From: CAYNWT01 sp964450955
Lineage (GTDB): Bacteria > Planctomycetota > Planctomycetia > Planctomycetales > Planctomycetaceae
Assembly: GCA_964450955.1 (NCBI GenBank)
Contig: CAYVFI010000003.1
Span: 124,001-188,000, forward strand
Reading direction: 5' to 3'
DNA length: 64,000 bases
Part shown: one piece after another, positions 43,728 to 53,600 of the stretch
Layout: every line of letters starts with the position of its first letter
Numbering within the stretch: position 1 is the stretch's first letter
Translations under genes and position numbers: made by a program
The notes under the pieces: model-generated
The model's input: the letters and a program-made list of their open reading frames with translations, nothing else
The model's database searches: none
Told to the model about the DNA's origin: nothing

Positions 43728-46187
43728 TTATCGACGGTCGCTGTTGTCGTCACCGTAGATGGTAATCGACTCAGCCTCAGACAGGCTCTTTGGCATCTGG
43801 TCAGATCGGACTGCAGCCAGTATTCGAATATCTCTGGCACTGCGGCTCGCCGTAAATGCGACCTGGAACCGCCTTTGGCCACCCGGTGGAATCTGATCAA
43901 CTGGCGGGAAGATAAGTTTCGTACCTTCGATACGTGCCTGGGTCGGCCCCGCAACGGCGTCCGTGAGCTCTGGTGGAATCTCCAGTGTCAAGACAGAGCC
44001 GGTGGCGGTAGACGTCCCTCGGTTACGAACGTTAATCGTAAAGGTGACCCGCTCACCAACTTCAACCGGACCATCCAGTTGCGACAGCTGCAGGCCCATG
44101 TTGTCCAGGTGAACCACTTCGGTTGTCGTGGTCGCACGCGAGTTGCCACCACGTTCAACAATCTGGACGATACTCTCGTGAACGCCAGCTCGAAGAGGAG
44201 CCAACACAGACGTAAACACTTGCCGCTCGCCAGCTCGAATACGTCGAATCGGCCACGTGATCGTGCGTTTGATTTCGTTGTACTGACCATCGTTGTTGGC
44301 TTGAACAAACTTCATGCCGTCCGGGACTTGTTCGATCAACGTCGCATTATCCGCATCACGATTCGTGGTGTTGAAAACCGTGTTCTCATAAGTTGCGTTG
44401 CGATTGAGGTAACGTCGTGACGGGCCGCGGCGGGTCACCTTCAACTGAGCGCCAAGGATCCTGAGCCTTGCTTCAGCTCTGGCACCATCAATGCCGTCGG
44501 CAACCACCACCGCTGGGTTGGTCACGTTATTGCCGGGTTTGTATGCGACCAGTTGCAGGGTGACTTCACGAGACTTGCCCGCGGCCAGATCTCCAACTTC
44601 ATACTCCAATTCGTTTCCCTGTGGGTGCGTCAGGTGCTCAGGCAATGGGTTGCGAATCCAAACGTTCGTCGCGTCGCCCGATCCTTCATTGATAACTCGA
44701 TAAAGAAATTCGACGGTGTCTCCGACTCGAGCTTCCTGAGCGCCCTGAAGTTCCAAACGAAGTCGAGGGGCAGTCACTGTTGTTCTGGAACCAATCTCTG
44801 CTTTGAAATTCACAGTGGCAACGCTGCCAATCTGACCTTCACGAGTTGGAACGACTCGAATTTTGACTTCTTTTTGTTCCTGTGGTTGGAGCGACTCGAA
44901 GCGCCAGACCAGAATTCCCTCGACCAGTTCAGCCTGCGGAATGGTTCCGGTCAGGTCAGCTCCGCGAGGAATTTGATCTTCAACAATCACTTCGTTGGCG
45001 ACGGCGTTACCAACGTTCTTGACCCTGATTGAGTAGACAAGCGGCTTACCAATGGATGCGCTTCCCGGAGCAGACTTTTCAATTCGCAGTTGTGGACGTA
45101 ACGTGCCGTGTGGCACTGAATCAACAGACTTCTGATTCTGTGTTCCGCTAATCCTTCGCAGACCAGATGGTGGATCTGGTCGATAGTCATCCATTGGGGG
45201 CGTCAGAATGCGGGCAGGCTCGCGCCGCACTGGTTCGTTTCGTTCGTCCTGTGGGTAACCCGATGTGTTGGTCGGATTGTTGGGGGTTTGAACCGCGAAG
45301 TTGTCGATTCCCTGGACTGGGTTGCTTTGCGGAACCATCCCGCTGTCTTCATAGCTTTCAGGTCCCCACTGGTCTTCACGTGTCTCTTCAAAACCTGGGA
45401 GCACGGGGGCGGATAGATTCTCCTGAGTCCTGCTAACGGGTTCAGCCGGGTAAGGTTCTGGTGTGTAAGGTTCAGCAGCGACTTCGTTGCCGAAGACATC
45501 TCCCGTGGGTGGCAATTCCTGAGGTGCCCCAGCCGATTCGTTGCCGAATTGGTCAGTCTGAGCCACAGCATCGTCAAACAGACCGCCGCCTCCGTTCGGG
45601 GCCGAAGGAGTGACATTGAAATCGTCTGCCGCAGCCGGCGCTGTCAGGTCGTCAAACGCATTGTCCAGGGCTCCGATAGCATCACGCCCCGCATCGACTG
45701 TTGCCTGGCCAGCACTCGTGGCTGCTGATGTCAGCTCAGTAGCCTGTTCAGCGGCAGCGTCACCGAGGTTGCCAAAAAAATCGTCGGCCGGTGGTTCCTG
45801 CTGAGCCGGAGCTGCACCAAATGCGTCGTCTTCGAAGGCGGCAGCACCGAAGGCATCGGCTGCCGGCGCTCGAACCTGTATCCGTTCGGGTTCCTGATAT
45901 GACGCCTGAGCAATCGGTTCTCCGCCGAAATCAGCGGGGCCGGGTGCTGTGGAACCGGGCTCAAACTGCTCCAGCGAGAACGTGTCCTGCCCCGCCGCTG
46001 CCATTCCCGCAAACGGGTCCTGGCTTTGCGTCGCCGCAGGCACAGCATCACCCGCCGGAGTAATGTTGAGCTCGCTCGCGGCGCTCGCCTGCTGCGAAGG
46101 AAGCCCCTTCTGAATCTGCATGATCACTAAACAGCCGACGCCAATAACACCTAACAGCGTCGCGAACTTCCACATGGAATTCTGCAT
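43728..46187 (-). CDS. Large DUF11-repeat surface protein
   Basis: ATG at 46187 (the frame is open to 46205) gives 819 residues. An N-terminal signal anchor (FATLLGVIGVGCLVIMQI) is followed by about 330 residues of Ala/Gln/Glu/Pro-rich low complexity, then at least three DUF11-type repeats: LRIEKSAPGSASIGKPLVYSI, LRLELQGAQEARVGDTVEFL and LQLSQLDGPVEVGERVTFTI, each with the N-x-G...DATNV-style beta pattern. Exported and probably held at the cell surface by the N-terminal helix. Shares its repeat type with the protein at 1837-3747. A cell-wall-protein-like or adhesive role is inferred. Confidence 0.8.
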   Translation of the reverse strand: MQNSMWKFATLLGVIGVGCLVIMQIQKGLPSQQASAASELNITPAGDAVPAATQSQDPFAGMAAAGQDTFSLEQFEPGSTAPGPADFGGEPIAQASYQEPERIQVRAPAADAFGAAAFEDDAFGAAPAQQEPPADDFFGNLGDAAAEQATELTSAATSAGQATVDAGRDAIGALDNAFDDLTAPAAADDFNVTPSAPNGGGGLFDDAVAQTDQFGNESAGAPQELPPTGDVFGNEVAAEPYTPEPYPAEPVSRTQENLSAPVLPGFEETREDQWGPESYEDSGMVPQSNPVQGIDNFAVQTPNNPTNTSGYPQDERNEPVRREPARILTPPMDDYRPDPPSGLRRISGTQNQKSVDSVPHGTLRPQLRIEKSAPGSASIGKPLVYSIRVKNVGNAVANEVIVEDQIPRGADLTGTIPQAELVEGILVWRFESLQPQEQKEVKIRVVPTREGQIGSVATVNFKAEIGSRTTVTAPRLRLELQGAQEARVGDTVEFLYRVINEGSGDATNVWIRNPLPEHLTHPQGNELEYEVGDLAAGKSREVTLQLVAYKPGNNVTNPAVVVADGIDGARAEARLRILGAQLKVTRRGPSRRYLNRNATYENTVFNTTNRDADNATLIEQVPDGMKFVQANNDGQYNEIKRTITWPIRRIRAGERQVFTSVLAPLRAGVHESIVQIVERGGNSRATTTTEVVHLDNMGLQLSQLDGPVEVGERVTFTINVRNRGTSTATGSVLTLEIPPELTDAVAGPTQARIEGTKLIFPPVDQIPPGGQRRFQVAFTASRSARDIRILAAVRSDQMPKSLSEAESITIYGDDNSDRR

Positions 46188-46445
46188 GGGAATCCTTTCC
46201 CGCAATCAAATTTCAAGCCGAGCGGACCTACATAACCGCTCAGTTACTTGGGCAAGACCGTCTCAATCATTGATTCGGTGTCAGCTTGCCCCCCAATAGC
46301 TGCGGTTGATATCAGATTTACAAAAACGGGAAAAGGCGATTTTTGCCGGTGAGGAAAGACGGTATTCGCACGTTCCGCAAGGATTCGCATCCGCACAGTT
46401 TCTTAGTGCCTGGATCCGTGTTCAAATACGCGGAATTCAATTGAG

Positions 46446-48896
46446 GTGGCAACTTTGAGAAACCCACAAATACCATTCCTTCCGCTGTGCGCGGTTTTGT
46501 GCGCACAGTTGCTGGGTCTTTCCCCGATTGGCGGATCCCGAACCGTTTACGCTCAGGACGCAGGGGGTGGACTGTCGTCCGGGGGGATCTCTCGGTTTGT
46601 TTCCGACCGATGGGGGATGGCTAGAGGCTCGTTCACCAATCGGACAGATAAACCGGTTCGGCTTTCTGCTGTGGCGACCCCGCCTAACAGCAACGGACTG
46701 CAATACGGTCGAACCGTCGAGATTCCAGCCAATTCGGCCAGAACAGTGCAGTGGCCGCTCCGCATGCCGCAAGCTGAAATCGGACTTCAGGAGATTGAGT
46801 ACCTGCTATTCGCTGATGGCGGGAACGACGTTGTGCAGCGTCGAGACGGTCAGGACCGTATTCGTACGTTTACAACCAACCTCAAACTAAAAGAGTACGG
46901 GTACACGGGCTTGATGGCATCCGGGGCAGAACGGCCGGAAGACGATGACGATTTTAAACAACTACTGACGGCGATGCTGCGTGACGCCAAACGCGAACAG
47001 ATCATCGCCCCGGTCAAGCCGGGGAATATCGGTGGCTGTTCGCACGCACTGGACGGTCTGGATCAACTTTGTATCACTTCCAACAAACTGACAGACTTCC
47101 CAGAGACCTGTGATGCCATCCGAATCTGGGTCCAACGAGGCGGGAACCTGCTGCTCGCACTGGATCAAACTGGTATCGACGTCGCGAACGCACTTCTTGC
47201 AGACGCGCTACCACTTAGCGTAATCAACACGACCTCTGCCAACTCAGTCACGCTGGACCTGAACCCGGACTACTCAGAGATGCGGTTCCCGGTCCGGGAG
47301 GTCAAACGGACGTTTTCTGAACCAATCCCATGGGTGCGTGTCGTCGCCGATTCGGGTGAAGTCATCTGGTCAATCGACGGCTGGCCCGCCGCCATTGCGA
47401 CCAATTATGGACGGGGCCGAATCCTTGTAACAACAATTGCACCGGCCGCGTTCATAAACAAAGACGCCAAAGAAACAGCGCTCATCGCGTCTTCGGCTGA
47501 ATTCGTTGACAAGCTGTTTAAGTCGAAAGCGGCATCACTTGTCACGCGAGATCAGGCTATCGCGACGGCCAGTCAACAGGTTGGCTACAGTATTCCCTCG
47601 CGCAACTTTGCGATCGCTGTGGTGCTGGGTTTCCCGATCCTGCTTCTGGCTTGTGGAGTGTGGCTGCTGCGTCGCGGACGAGGAGAACTAATGCTGTGGG
47701 CGGTCCCGGTCGCCGCGTTAATTGCCTGCATTCCCGCGGCCGTAATGGGCTGGTCTTCGCGCAGCGTGGCTCCTCAGACAGTCATTCAGCAGCAGGTGGT
47801 TCGAGCGATCGATGGTGAAACAGAAATCGTTAGCGATGGGTTCACCACGGTTTACACGCCCAACTCCGGCGAGCTTGCGCTTAGTTCGACCGATCAGTCG
47901 ATTTTTCTTCCCGAATCCGACCCTGACAATCGGGATTACCGCCGTCTCATGTGGAAGTCCGATACCGATAGCGAATGGCGAAACATGAAACCGCCAGTCG
48001 GAATGAGAACCGGTGAGACCCGGGAGGTGCTTTCGCTGGAAACCCCGCTGCGGGCCATGGCAACGTTCTCTGAATCGGGGCTCGTTGGGAATCTGCAGAC
48101 GGGCAGCTTCACAAATCCGACCGATGCAATTCTCTCCGGCATGTCCCCGGACCGTCAGGCCGTCACACTGGAAACAGCACAGTGGAATTCTTCGGCTGAA
48201 AACATTCTCGCCCCCAACGAGTACTTTACATCCACACTGCTCACCCAGGACCAACTCAGAAAAGCCGAAGTCTTCGCCGCAATGTTCGCCAGCGAACGCG
48301 GCGCAGCCCCGAACCAACTCTCGATGCTGTATTGGGCTCAGGCCGATACGTCCTCGCTGCAGATCGGTGACAAACAAACTCGTCGCGATAGCAGCGTTTT
48401 AGTGGTGCAACCAGTCACCCTGACACCACCCGAAATTGGCCGGCAAATCACGATTCCGCCCGTCGCACTTCCGTATCGCTCAGTCAGTGATGACGAGGGC
48501 AATGTGGGAACGGCATACAACAACGGGCAACGAACCTGGATCCAACGCGAACGCGGCGGACAGGTCAATCTGGAGTTCCAGGTGCCGCCCGTCTGCACGC
48601 CCTTCGATGTCGGCTCCGCTGAATTAAAAATTAAAATCACGGCCGGTTCCCGAATAGTCACCGTTAGCGGCGGCGACAGCATGGAAGTTGTCGAGACCTT
48701 CATCAGCCCCGCAAAAACACTCACCGTCGCACTACCCCTCACCAGGATCGCGCGAGACGGAGTGGTTCGAGTCAAACTGGCTGTCAGCGAACCTAATATC
48801 AAACGTGAAGAAGGCGTCGCCGACGTCGATCAGGACGATGCCTGGAAAATTGATCGCGTGTTCCTAACGCTCAAAGGCGCGCGGAAAGCCGAATAG
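46446..48896 (+). CDS. Exported membrane protein of unknown function, ABC-2 operon
   Basis: An 816-residue protein starting with GTG after TTGAGG. It has a signal peptide to about residue 37 (ending VYAQ), a beta-rich first domain (GSFTNRTDKPVRLSAV), a middle domain with IRIWVQRGGNLLLALDQTG resembling amidotransferase-fold membrane proteins, two adjacent membrane helices near 390-440 (NFAIAVVLGFPILLLACGVW, LWAVPVAALIACIPAAVMGW), and a long extracytoplasmic C-terminus. No family is certain. It is 47 bp upstream of an ABC ATPase gene in the same direction, so it probably belongs to that transport system, comparable in position to the GldG-type auxiliary proteins of other ABC-2 systems. Confidence 0.7.
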   Translation: MATLRNPQIPFLPLCAVLCAQLLGLSPIGGSRTVYAQDAGGGLSSGGISRFVSDRWGMARGSFTNRTDKPVRLSAVATPPNSNGLQYGRTVEIPANSARTVQWPLRMPQAEIGLQEIEYLLFADGGNDVVQRRDGQDRIRTFTTNLKLKEYGYTGLMASGAERPEDDDDFKQLLTAMLRDAKREQIIAPVKPGNIGGCSHALDGLDQLCITSNKLTDFPETCDAIRIWVQRGGNLLLALDQTGIDVANALLADALPLSVINTTSANSVTLDLNPDYSEMRFPVREVKRTFSEPIPWVRVVADSGEVIWSIDGWPAAIATNYGRGRILVTTIAPAAFINKDAKETALIASSAEFVDKLFKSKAASLVTRDQAIATASQQVGYSIPSRNFAIAVVLGFPILLLACGVWLLRRGRGELMLWAVPVAALIACIPAAVMGWSSRSVAPQTVIQQQVVRAIDGETEIVSDGFTTVYTPNSGELALSSTDQSIFLPESDPDNRDYRRLMWKSDTDSEWRNMKPPVGMRTGETREVLSLETPLRAMATFSESGLVGNLQTGSFTNPTDAILSGMSPDRQAVTLETAQWNSSAENILAPNEYFTSTLLTQDQLRKAEVFAAMFASERGAAPNQLSMLYWAQADTSSLQIGDKQTRRDSSVLVVQPVTLTPPEIGRQITIPPVALPYRSVSDDEGNVGTAYNNGQRTWIQRERGGQVNLEFQVPPVCTPFDVGSAELKIKITAGSRIVTVSGGDSMEVVETFISPAKTLTVALPLTRIARDGVVRVKLAVSEPNIKREEGVADVDQDDAWKIDRVFLTLKGARKAE

Positions 48897-48943
48897 AATC
48901 TGCGAACACGCATAGATGTTCGCACAGTAGAAGTAGAGTATTG

Positions 48944-49954
48944 ATGTCAAGCAAAGAAACTGTCGTCGAGATAAACAATCTCACGAAACGCTACGGCGAA
49001 TTCACTGCACTCGACGACCTGTCGTTGACGCTGAACCGTGGTGACATTCTGGGATTCATTGGCCCCAACGGCGCGGGTAAGACCACGACTATTCGTATTC
49101 TGGTCGGCCTGTCGCGGCCCACATCCGGTTCTGCAAAAATCGCTGGAGCCGACTGTGTCTCGGACATTCACAAAGTCCGAAAGCTTGTCGGCTACATGCC
49201 TGATAAGTTTGGCTCATACGACAATATGCGAGTCCGCGAGTACCTGGATTTCTTTGGGGCAGCGTATGGGATTAAGCGGAAGGTTCGGAAGTCTCGCGTT
49301 GATGAAGTCCTTGAACTCACCCACGCCACGTGGATGCAGGACCGATACGTTGAAAGTCTCAGCCACGGCATGCAGCAACGCGTGGGCATCGCCCGCACTT
49401 TGCTACACAATCCGGAAGTTCTGATCCTCGACGAACCGGCAAACGGCCTCGATCCGCAGGCCAGAATCGAGATGCGAGAGATACTTCTACGACTCGCCAG
49501 CGAAGGTCGCACGCTAATCGTCACCAGCCACATCCTGCCAGAACTCTCACGCATCTGTGACCGCTGTGCGATCATTGCCGGTGGTAAACTGCGTGCGTTT
49601 GGCTCGCTGCAGGACGTCACCAGCCAACTGTCGCAGCAGCGAACCATTGAAGCTCAGTTCACGAGTTCAGAGAACCTCGAAGCCGCGGCCGAACGCATTA
49701 AGTCCGCGATTGAGAAAGACGCTGAAGTGACCCTTTCAGAAACCGAATCCATTATTCGGTTCCGTACCGAAGCGGACGACACAAAGCTGGCAGGTCTGCT
49801 GCGAGAAATGGTGACCAACGGCGATAACCTGGCTCAGTTCAGAGAACTCGCAGGCGACCTGGAAGAAGCATTCGTGTCCGCGACAAAACAAGCCAACGCA
49901 GAACGCGACGCGCCCGCGGCAACAGCGGCTGAACCTCAGGAAGCGGCCAAATGA
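48944..49954 (+). CDS. ABC-2 type transporter ATP-binding protein
   Basis: ATG at 48944 follows an in-frame TTG at 48941. The 336-residue ATPase has Walker A GPNGAGKTT at 40-48, signature LSHGMQQRVGIAR, Walker B VLILDEPANGLDP, and switch TSHI. A C-terminal extension of about 110 residues (ISSUES of regulatory type: alternating charged helices and strands, TIEAQFTSSENLEAAAERI) is like that in GldA/CcmA-type ATPases. It drives the permease whose gene starts inside its stop (ATGA, 49951). Confidence 0.94.
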   Translation: MSSKETVVEINNLTKRYGEFTALDDLSLTLNRGDILGFIGPNGAGKTTTIRILVGLSRPTSGSAKIAGADCVSDIHKVRKLVGYMPDKFGSYDNMRVREYLDFFGAAYGIKRKVRKSRVDEVLELTHATWMQDRYVESLSHGMQQRVGIARTLLHNPEVLILDEPANGLDPQARIEMREILLRLASEGRTLIVTSHILPELSRICDRCAIIAGGKLRAFGSLQDVTSQLSQQRTIEAQFTSSENLEAAAERIKSAIEKDAEVTLSETESIIRFRTEADDTKLAGLLREMVTNGDNLAQFRELAGDLEEAFVSATKQANAERDAPAATAAEPQEAAK

Positions 49955-51615
49955 GAGATAGCTGGGTCATTGTCGAACGCGAACTTCTCGCACTACTAAG
50001 AACCAACAAAGCACTGGCTATCCTGCTGGCTGTCGCTTTGGGCTTCGCCGCTGTCGTGCTACTAAAATGGCCAACCAGCGCGTTGGTGGGGCTTTCCGGT
50101 TCACAGCCACGTCAGGTGTTCCAGGCGTTGTCGTACGCAATGCTAACGTCTGCGATTCTGATCGTGCCTGTGTTTCCGGCGACGTCGCTGGTTCGGGAAG
50201 TCAAGAAACACACGCTGCAGTTGCTGTTGAACTCACCGCTTAGCCGGACGTCCATTTACCTTGGAAAAATGGGAGCGATGCTGGGGTTCATATTGATGCT
50301 GCTGTTCGCGACGCTGCCAGCAATGGCGTGCTGCTACGCGATGGGCGGCGTTTCGTTCACCGCAGACATCCTGAAACTTTACGGCTTCCTGTTTGTGGTT
50401 TGCACACAACTTGTGGTCGTCGGACTTCTGGTCGGAACCTACGCGCGATCGTCAGAAGGTGCTTTGCGATGGGCGTATGGAATTACTTTTGGCCTGGTTG
50501 TCATCCCGGTCATCCCCGATCTATTCCTGCGCGGCAGCGCGACGGGGTTCGCTGGTGCGGCTTCCAGCTTAAAGCTGCTCTCACCGATTCCGGCCCTGCT
50601 GCAACTGGTAAATCACAGCTCCGTTGGTGGAGCCGGTATGATGGAATCGCGCGATGCGGTGACGATTTACCTGATTCTGGCGTTAGCCTTCATTGTGCTG
50701 GGCAGCCTGTTCTGTGTGCGCCGTCTCAGCCATCACCTGCTGGATCGATCTCGATCGCAGGGCATCATCACCGACGACCAATCCGCCGGTGTCCGCGCCG
50801 CGCGGCGGGTGTTTTTTCTGATTGACCCGCAACGTCGCAAGTCAGGAATCCCGCCGCTGGTGAACCCCGTCATGGTGAAGGAATTCCGCAGCCGTCAGTT
50901 TGGCCGGCTCCATTGGCTACTCCGCCTCATCGCTGGTTGCGCGATCATGTCGCTACTGCTGACTTTGGCAACAACGATGGGAACCGTTGACTGGGGCGTC
51001 AAAACAATGGGTGGAATCATCATCGTCCTGCAGGTTGGTCTCATCGTCCTCCTGACGCCGGGTCTTGCTGGCGGAATGATTGCCGGAGAAATAGAAGGCG
51101 GCGGCTGGAATCTTCTTCGAACCACACCTCTGCGTCCGGGCAAAATCCTTTCCGGCAAGCTTATCAGCGTATGCATTACACTGGCGTTCATCCTGTGCGC
51201 GACGTTGCCGGGCTATGCGATCATCATGAAAATCAAGCCGGTCTTGTACGAACAGGTCACACAGGTCCTGATTAGCCTGGTTCTGGCCGCCCTGCTGTCC
51301 ATGCTGGTCAGTGCGACGGTGAGTAGTTTCTTCCGAACCACAACCGCCGCGACCACAGTGTCGTACGCGATTCTTATCTCGTTATACGCCGGCACAATGC
51401 TGGTGTGGCTTAACAGGGACGCGCCGTTCTCTCACAGTTTCGTTCGCCAAACACTCATGTTTAATCCCATGGCGACCGCGCTCAGTGCAATTCAGACCCC
51501 GGGCTTTGAAGGCTACGACCTTGTTCCCACCGGCTGGTGGACGACTGGCGTCATGTGCCTTGGCCTGCTGATTATCCTTTACATTCGAATCTGGCGGCTA
51601 AGCCGGCCTGACTAA
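49951..51615 (+). CDS. ABC-2 permease, two homologous halves in one chain
   Basis: A 554-residue integral membrane protein with about twelve hydrophobic helices. Two halves resemble each other: REVKKHTLQLLLNSPLSRTS...LLFATLPAMA (about 90-135) and GEIEGGGWNLLRTTPLRPGK...FILCATLPGYA (about 375-420), each an amphipathic connector followed by a helix, as in ABC-2 family permeases. A cytoplasmic linker (DRSRSQGIITDDQSAGVRAARR) joins them. One chain could thus supply both membrane domains for a homodimeric ATPase. The substrate is unknown. The gene overlaps the ATPase gene by 4 bp. Confidence 0.85.
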   Translation: MRDSWVIVERELLALLRTNKALAILLAVALGFAAVVLLKWPTSALVGLSGSQPRQVFQALSYAMLTSAILIVPVFPATSLVREVKKHTLQLLLNSPLSRTSIYLGKMGAMLGFILMLLFATLPAMACCYAMGGVSFTADILKLYGFLFVVCTQLVVVGLLVGTYARSSEGALRWAYGITFGLVVIPVIPDLFLRGSATGFAGAASSLKLLSPIPALLQLVNHSSVGGAGMMESRDAVTIYLILALAFIVLGSLFCVRRLSHHLLDRSRSQGIITDDQSAGVRAARRVFFLIDPQRRKSGIPPLVNPVMVKEFRSRQFGRLHWLLRLIAGCAIMSLLLTLATTMGTVDWGVKTMGGIIIVLQVGLIVLLTPGLAGGMIAGEIEGGGWNLLRTTPLRPGKILSGKLISVCITLAFILCATLPGYAIIMKIKPVLYEQVTQVLISLVLAALLSMLVSATVSSFFRTTTAATTVSYAILISLYAGTMLVWLNRDAPFSHSFVRQTLMFNPMATALSAIQTPGFEGYDLVPTGWWTTGVMCLGLLIILYIRIWRLSRPD

Positions 51616-51619
51616 TCGC

Positions 51620-53446
51620 ATGACATCTTACTGCCAATTCAAAATCCGACTGACCAACTGCCTTACCGCAGCTGTTGTCGTCGCGACATCATTTGCGACA
51701 GCGACATCACACGGGCAAGACGTGCAGTTCAACGGCGAACTGGATCTTCCGAAGATTGTCCGCTTTCGCGAACTGCCAATGCGCATGATGTTGGAAGTGA
51801 CGCAGGAACCGGGAAAAACAAACGTCGTTCTGGAACCCGGACACCTGGAATACTTTGACAACCTGATCCGCACATCAACCGATCCGGAACTACAAACAGA
51901 GGCCGCCAATTCACTGGCCCGCATCGCGCGTGGCGACCACGGTGACATTTCCGGATCAATTGACGGGCTTGAAAAACTGCTGACCAGCGAGAACCGCAAC
52001 GTCCGCCGCGCGGCAGCGATGGCGCTGATCGAAGGTAAAGCGACCAGCGCCTCGCCGTCGTTGTTGGAACTCAGTCAAACCGGTAACGACCGGCTTCGCC
52101 AGCTCATTGATCCAGCCCTTGCAGCGTGGTCGTTTGCCCCCGCCGGCGAAGTCTGGCAAGCTAGATTGACAGACATCAACACCTCCGGAACCTCCCTGGC
52201 ACTGGCTGCCAGGGGAATCGAAGCGCTCAAGTTCACAGCAGCCACGGACGCAGTGCGATTGTTGGTCAGCAACCCGAACGCATCGTTTCAAAGCCGGCAG
52301 GCAGCAGCCCGGACGTTGTGTTCGATCGCCCCCGCTGCCGCTCGTGAAGTGGCTGCGAAGTTGGAAGCGGGCACGATGCGAGAACGCCTGCTTGCGATCC
52401 GGCTGCTAAGCAGCAAAGACGCTGGCTCACCCGAAAAACTGCTGGCGCTATGTGAAGACACCGAGAACGCGATCGCGGCTCTCGCATGGACCCAACTGCA
52501 GGAACTCAAGCCCGAACTACTAAGAAGCCAGGTCGAAAACGGCCACGCGCATGCCGACGCGGGAGTCCGCATGGCGGCCATCCAGGTCATGTCGAACTTT
52601 CCGGATGCCAAACATTGCGGCTTGCTGCAGACACTCACCGGTGATGTGCACATCGGTGTCCGAAATCAGGCCCGCGAGGTGCTGGTCGCGTACGCGAAAG
52701 CGAAAACGGAGCTCCGAGACCTCGTGGTTAGCAACGCGACCCTTGCCGTCCAAAGCAACGATACCTGGCAACAAACCGAACAGGCACTGCACATCGCTGC
52801 CGCACTGAAGGAGGCGAAGTTCACAAAGCTTAGCGTTCCATTGCTAACGGCCGATCGGGCCGAAGTGTACGTGACTGCCGCGTGGCTCATGCATCTGTTT
52901 CCAGACCCGCTGGTTATGAAGCAAGTCACCACCATTGCCGAACAGCGTTACCCACGGGCAAAGGAACCAATTGCCGGCGGCGATATCAGCAACCAACTTG
53001 CTCATCTATTCCTGTCCGCCGGCTACCTTGAACACAAGCCGATGCAGACTCTGTGTGAGAAGCAGCTCAACAAAGGCTCAATTGCCGGCATCAAAGCCCG
53101 CGCGGCCGCTGTCTGGGCGCTGGGCATGATGAATCGTGGAGAGGCAGAGTCTCCGCTGGTCAGGCAACTTATCGGGCGACTGAACGATCGCAGCACAGAT
53201 CCTCCGGAATTACCCGTTGTCAGACGCATGGCCATCATGTCCATCGCTCGAATGGGCGCCAAATCGGAGATCGATCAGATCCGTCGGGCTTACAAGATTG
53301 ACCCGCCCCAGACGCTGATTCCCGAAGCCGCCCGTTGGGCTCTGCAAGAGCTGGGCGAAACAGACATTCCGCCAGCAAAGCCGCCTCGAGACGTGACGAA
53401 CCCGGTCGGCGGCTGGACTGTCTCTCCGCTGGCACCAAGAAAATAA
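51620..53446 (+). CDS. Secreted HEAT-repeat protein
   Basis: A 608-residue protein 4 bp after the permease stop. Signal peptide to about residue 32 (AAVVVATSFATATSHGQ). The remainder is a series of roughly 30-40-residue helical pairs with HEAT character (LQTEAANSLARIARGD; VRRAAAMALIEGKA; VRMAAIQVMSNFPDAKHCG; ARAAAVWALGMMNRGEA; MAIMSIARMGAKSEIDQIRRA). Such solenoids are protein-binding scaffolds in the periplasm. Spacing implies the same operon as the ABC-2 genes; it may dock with the unknown membrane protein at 46446. Function unknown. Confidence 0.82.
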   Translation: MTSYCQFKIRLTNCLTAAVVVATSFATATSHGQDVQFNGELDLPKIVRFRELPMRMMLEVTQEPGKTNVVLEPGHLEYFDNLIRTSTDPELQTEAANSLARIARGDHGDISGSIDGLEKLLTSENRNVRRAAAMALIEGKATSASPSLLELSQTGNDRLRQLIDPALAAWSFAPAGEVWQARLTDINTSGTSLALAARGIEALKFTAATDAVRLLVSNPNASFQSRQAAARTLCSIAPAAAREVAAKLEAGTMRERLLAIRLLSSKDAGSPEKLLALCEDTENAIAALAWTQLQELKPELLRSQVENGHAHADAGVRMAAIQVMSNFPDAKHCGLLQTLTGDVHIGVRNQAREVLVAYAKAKTELRDLVVSNATLAVQSNDTWQQTEQALHIAAALKEAKFTKLSVPLLTADRAEVYVTAAWLMHLFPDPLVMKQVTTIAEQRYPRAKEPIAGGDISNQLAHLFLSAGYLEHKPMQTLCEKQLNKGSIAGIKARAAAVWALGMMNRGEAESPLVRQLIGRLNDRSTDPPELPVVRRMAIMSIARMGAKSEIDQIRRAYKIDPPQTLIPEAARWALQELGETDIPPAKPPRDVTNPVGGWTVSPLAPRK

Positions 53447-53554
53447 ATTGCGATTGGGGAGTCAATTTCGTCGGAAATCCCCGGGCCGACACGCGCCGAC
53501 CGCAGTCGGGCAAGAGTCGCGATCGCATGCGACTTCGAATCGGGGGCCGCGCAT

Positions 53555-53585
53555 GAAAAAACCCGGCAGCGTCAACGGCCGGGTT
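53555..53585 (-). terminator. Rho-independent terminator of rplX
   Basis: AACCCGGC/GCCGGGTT stem (53560-53567 with 53578-53585); on the minus strand it is followed by TTTTTT. It lies 16 bp beyond the rplX stop. Confidence 0.88.
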
Positions 53586-53600
53586 CATTCGTGGTTCAAA

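Noticed and set aside
47718..48377. 219-residue minus-strand ORF
   Set aside because: Shadow of the 816-residue membrane-protein gene, no domain.
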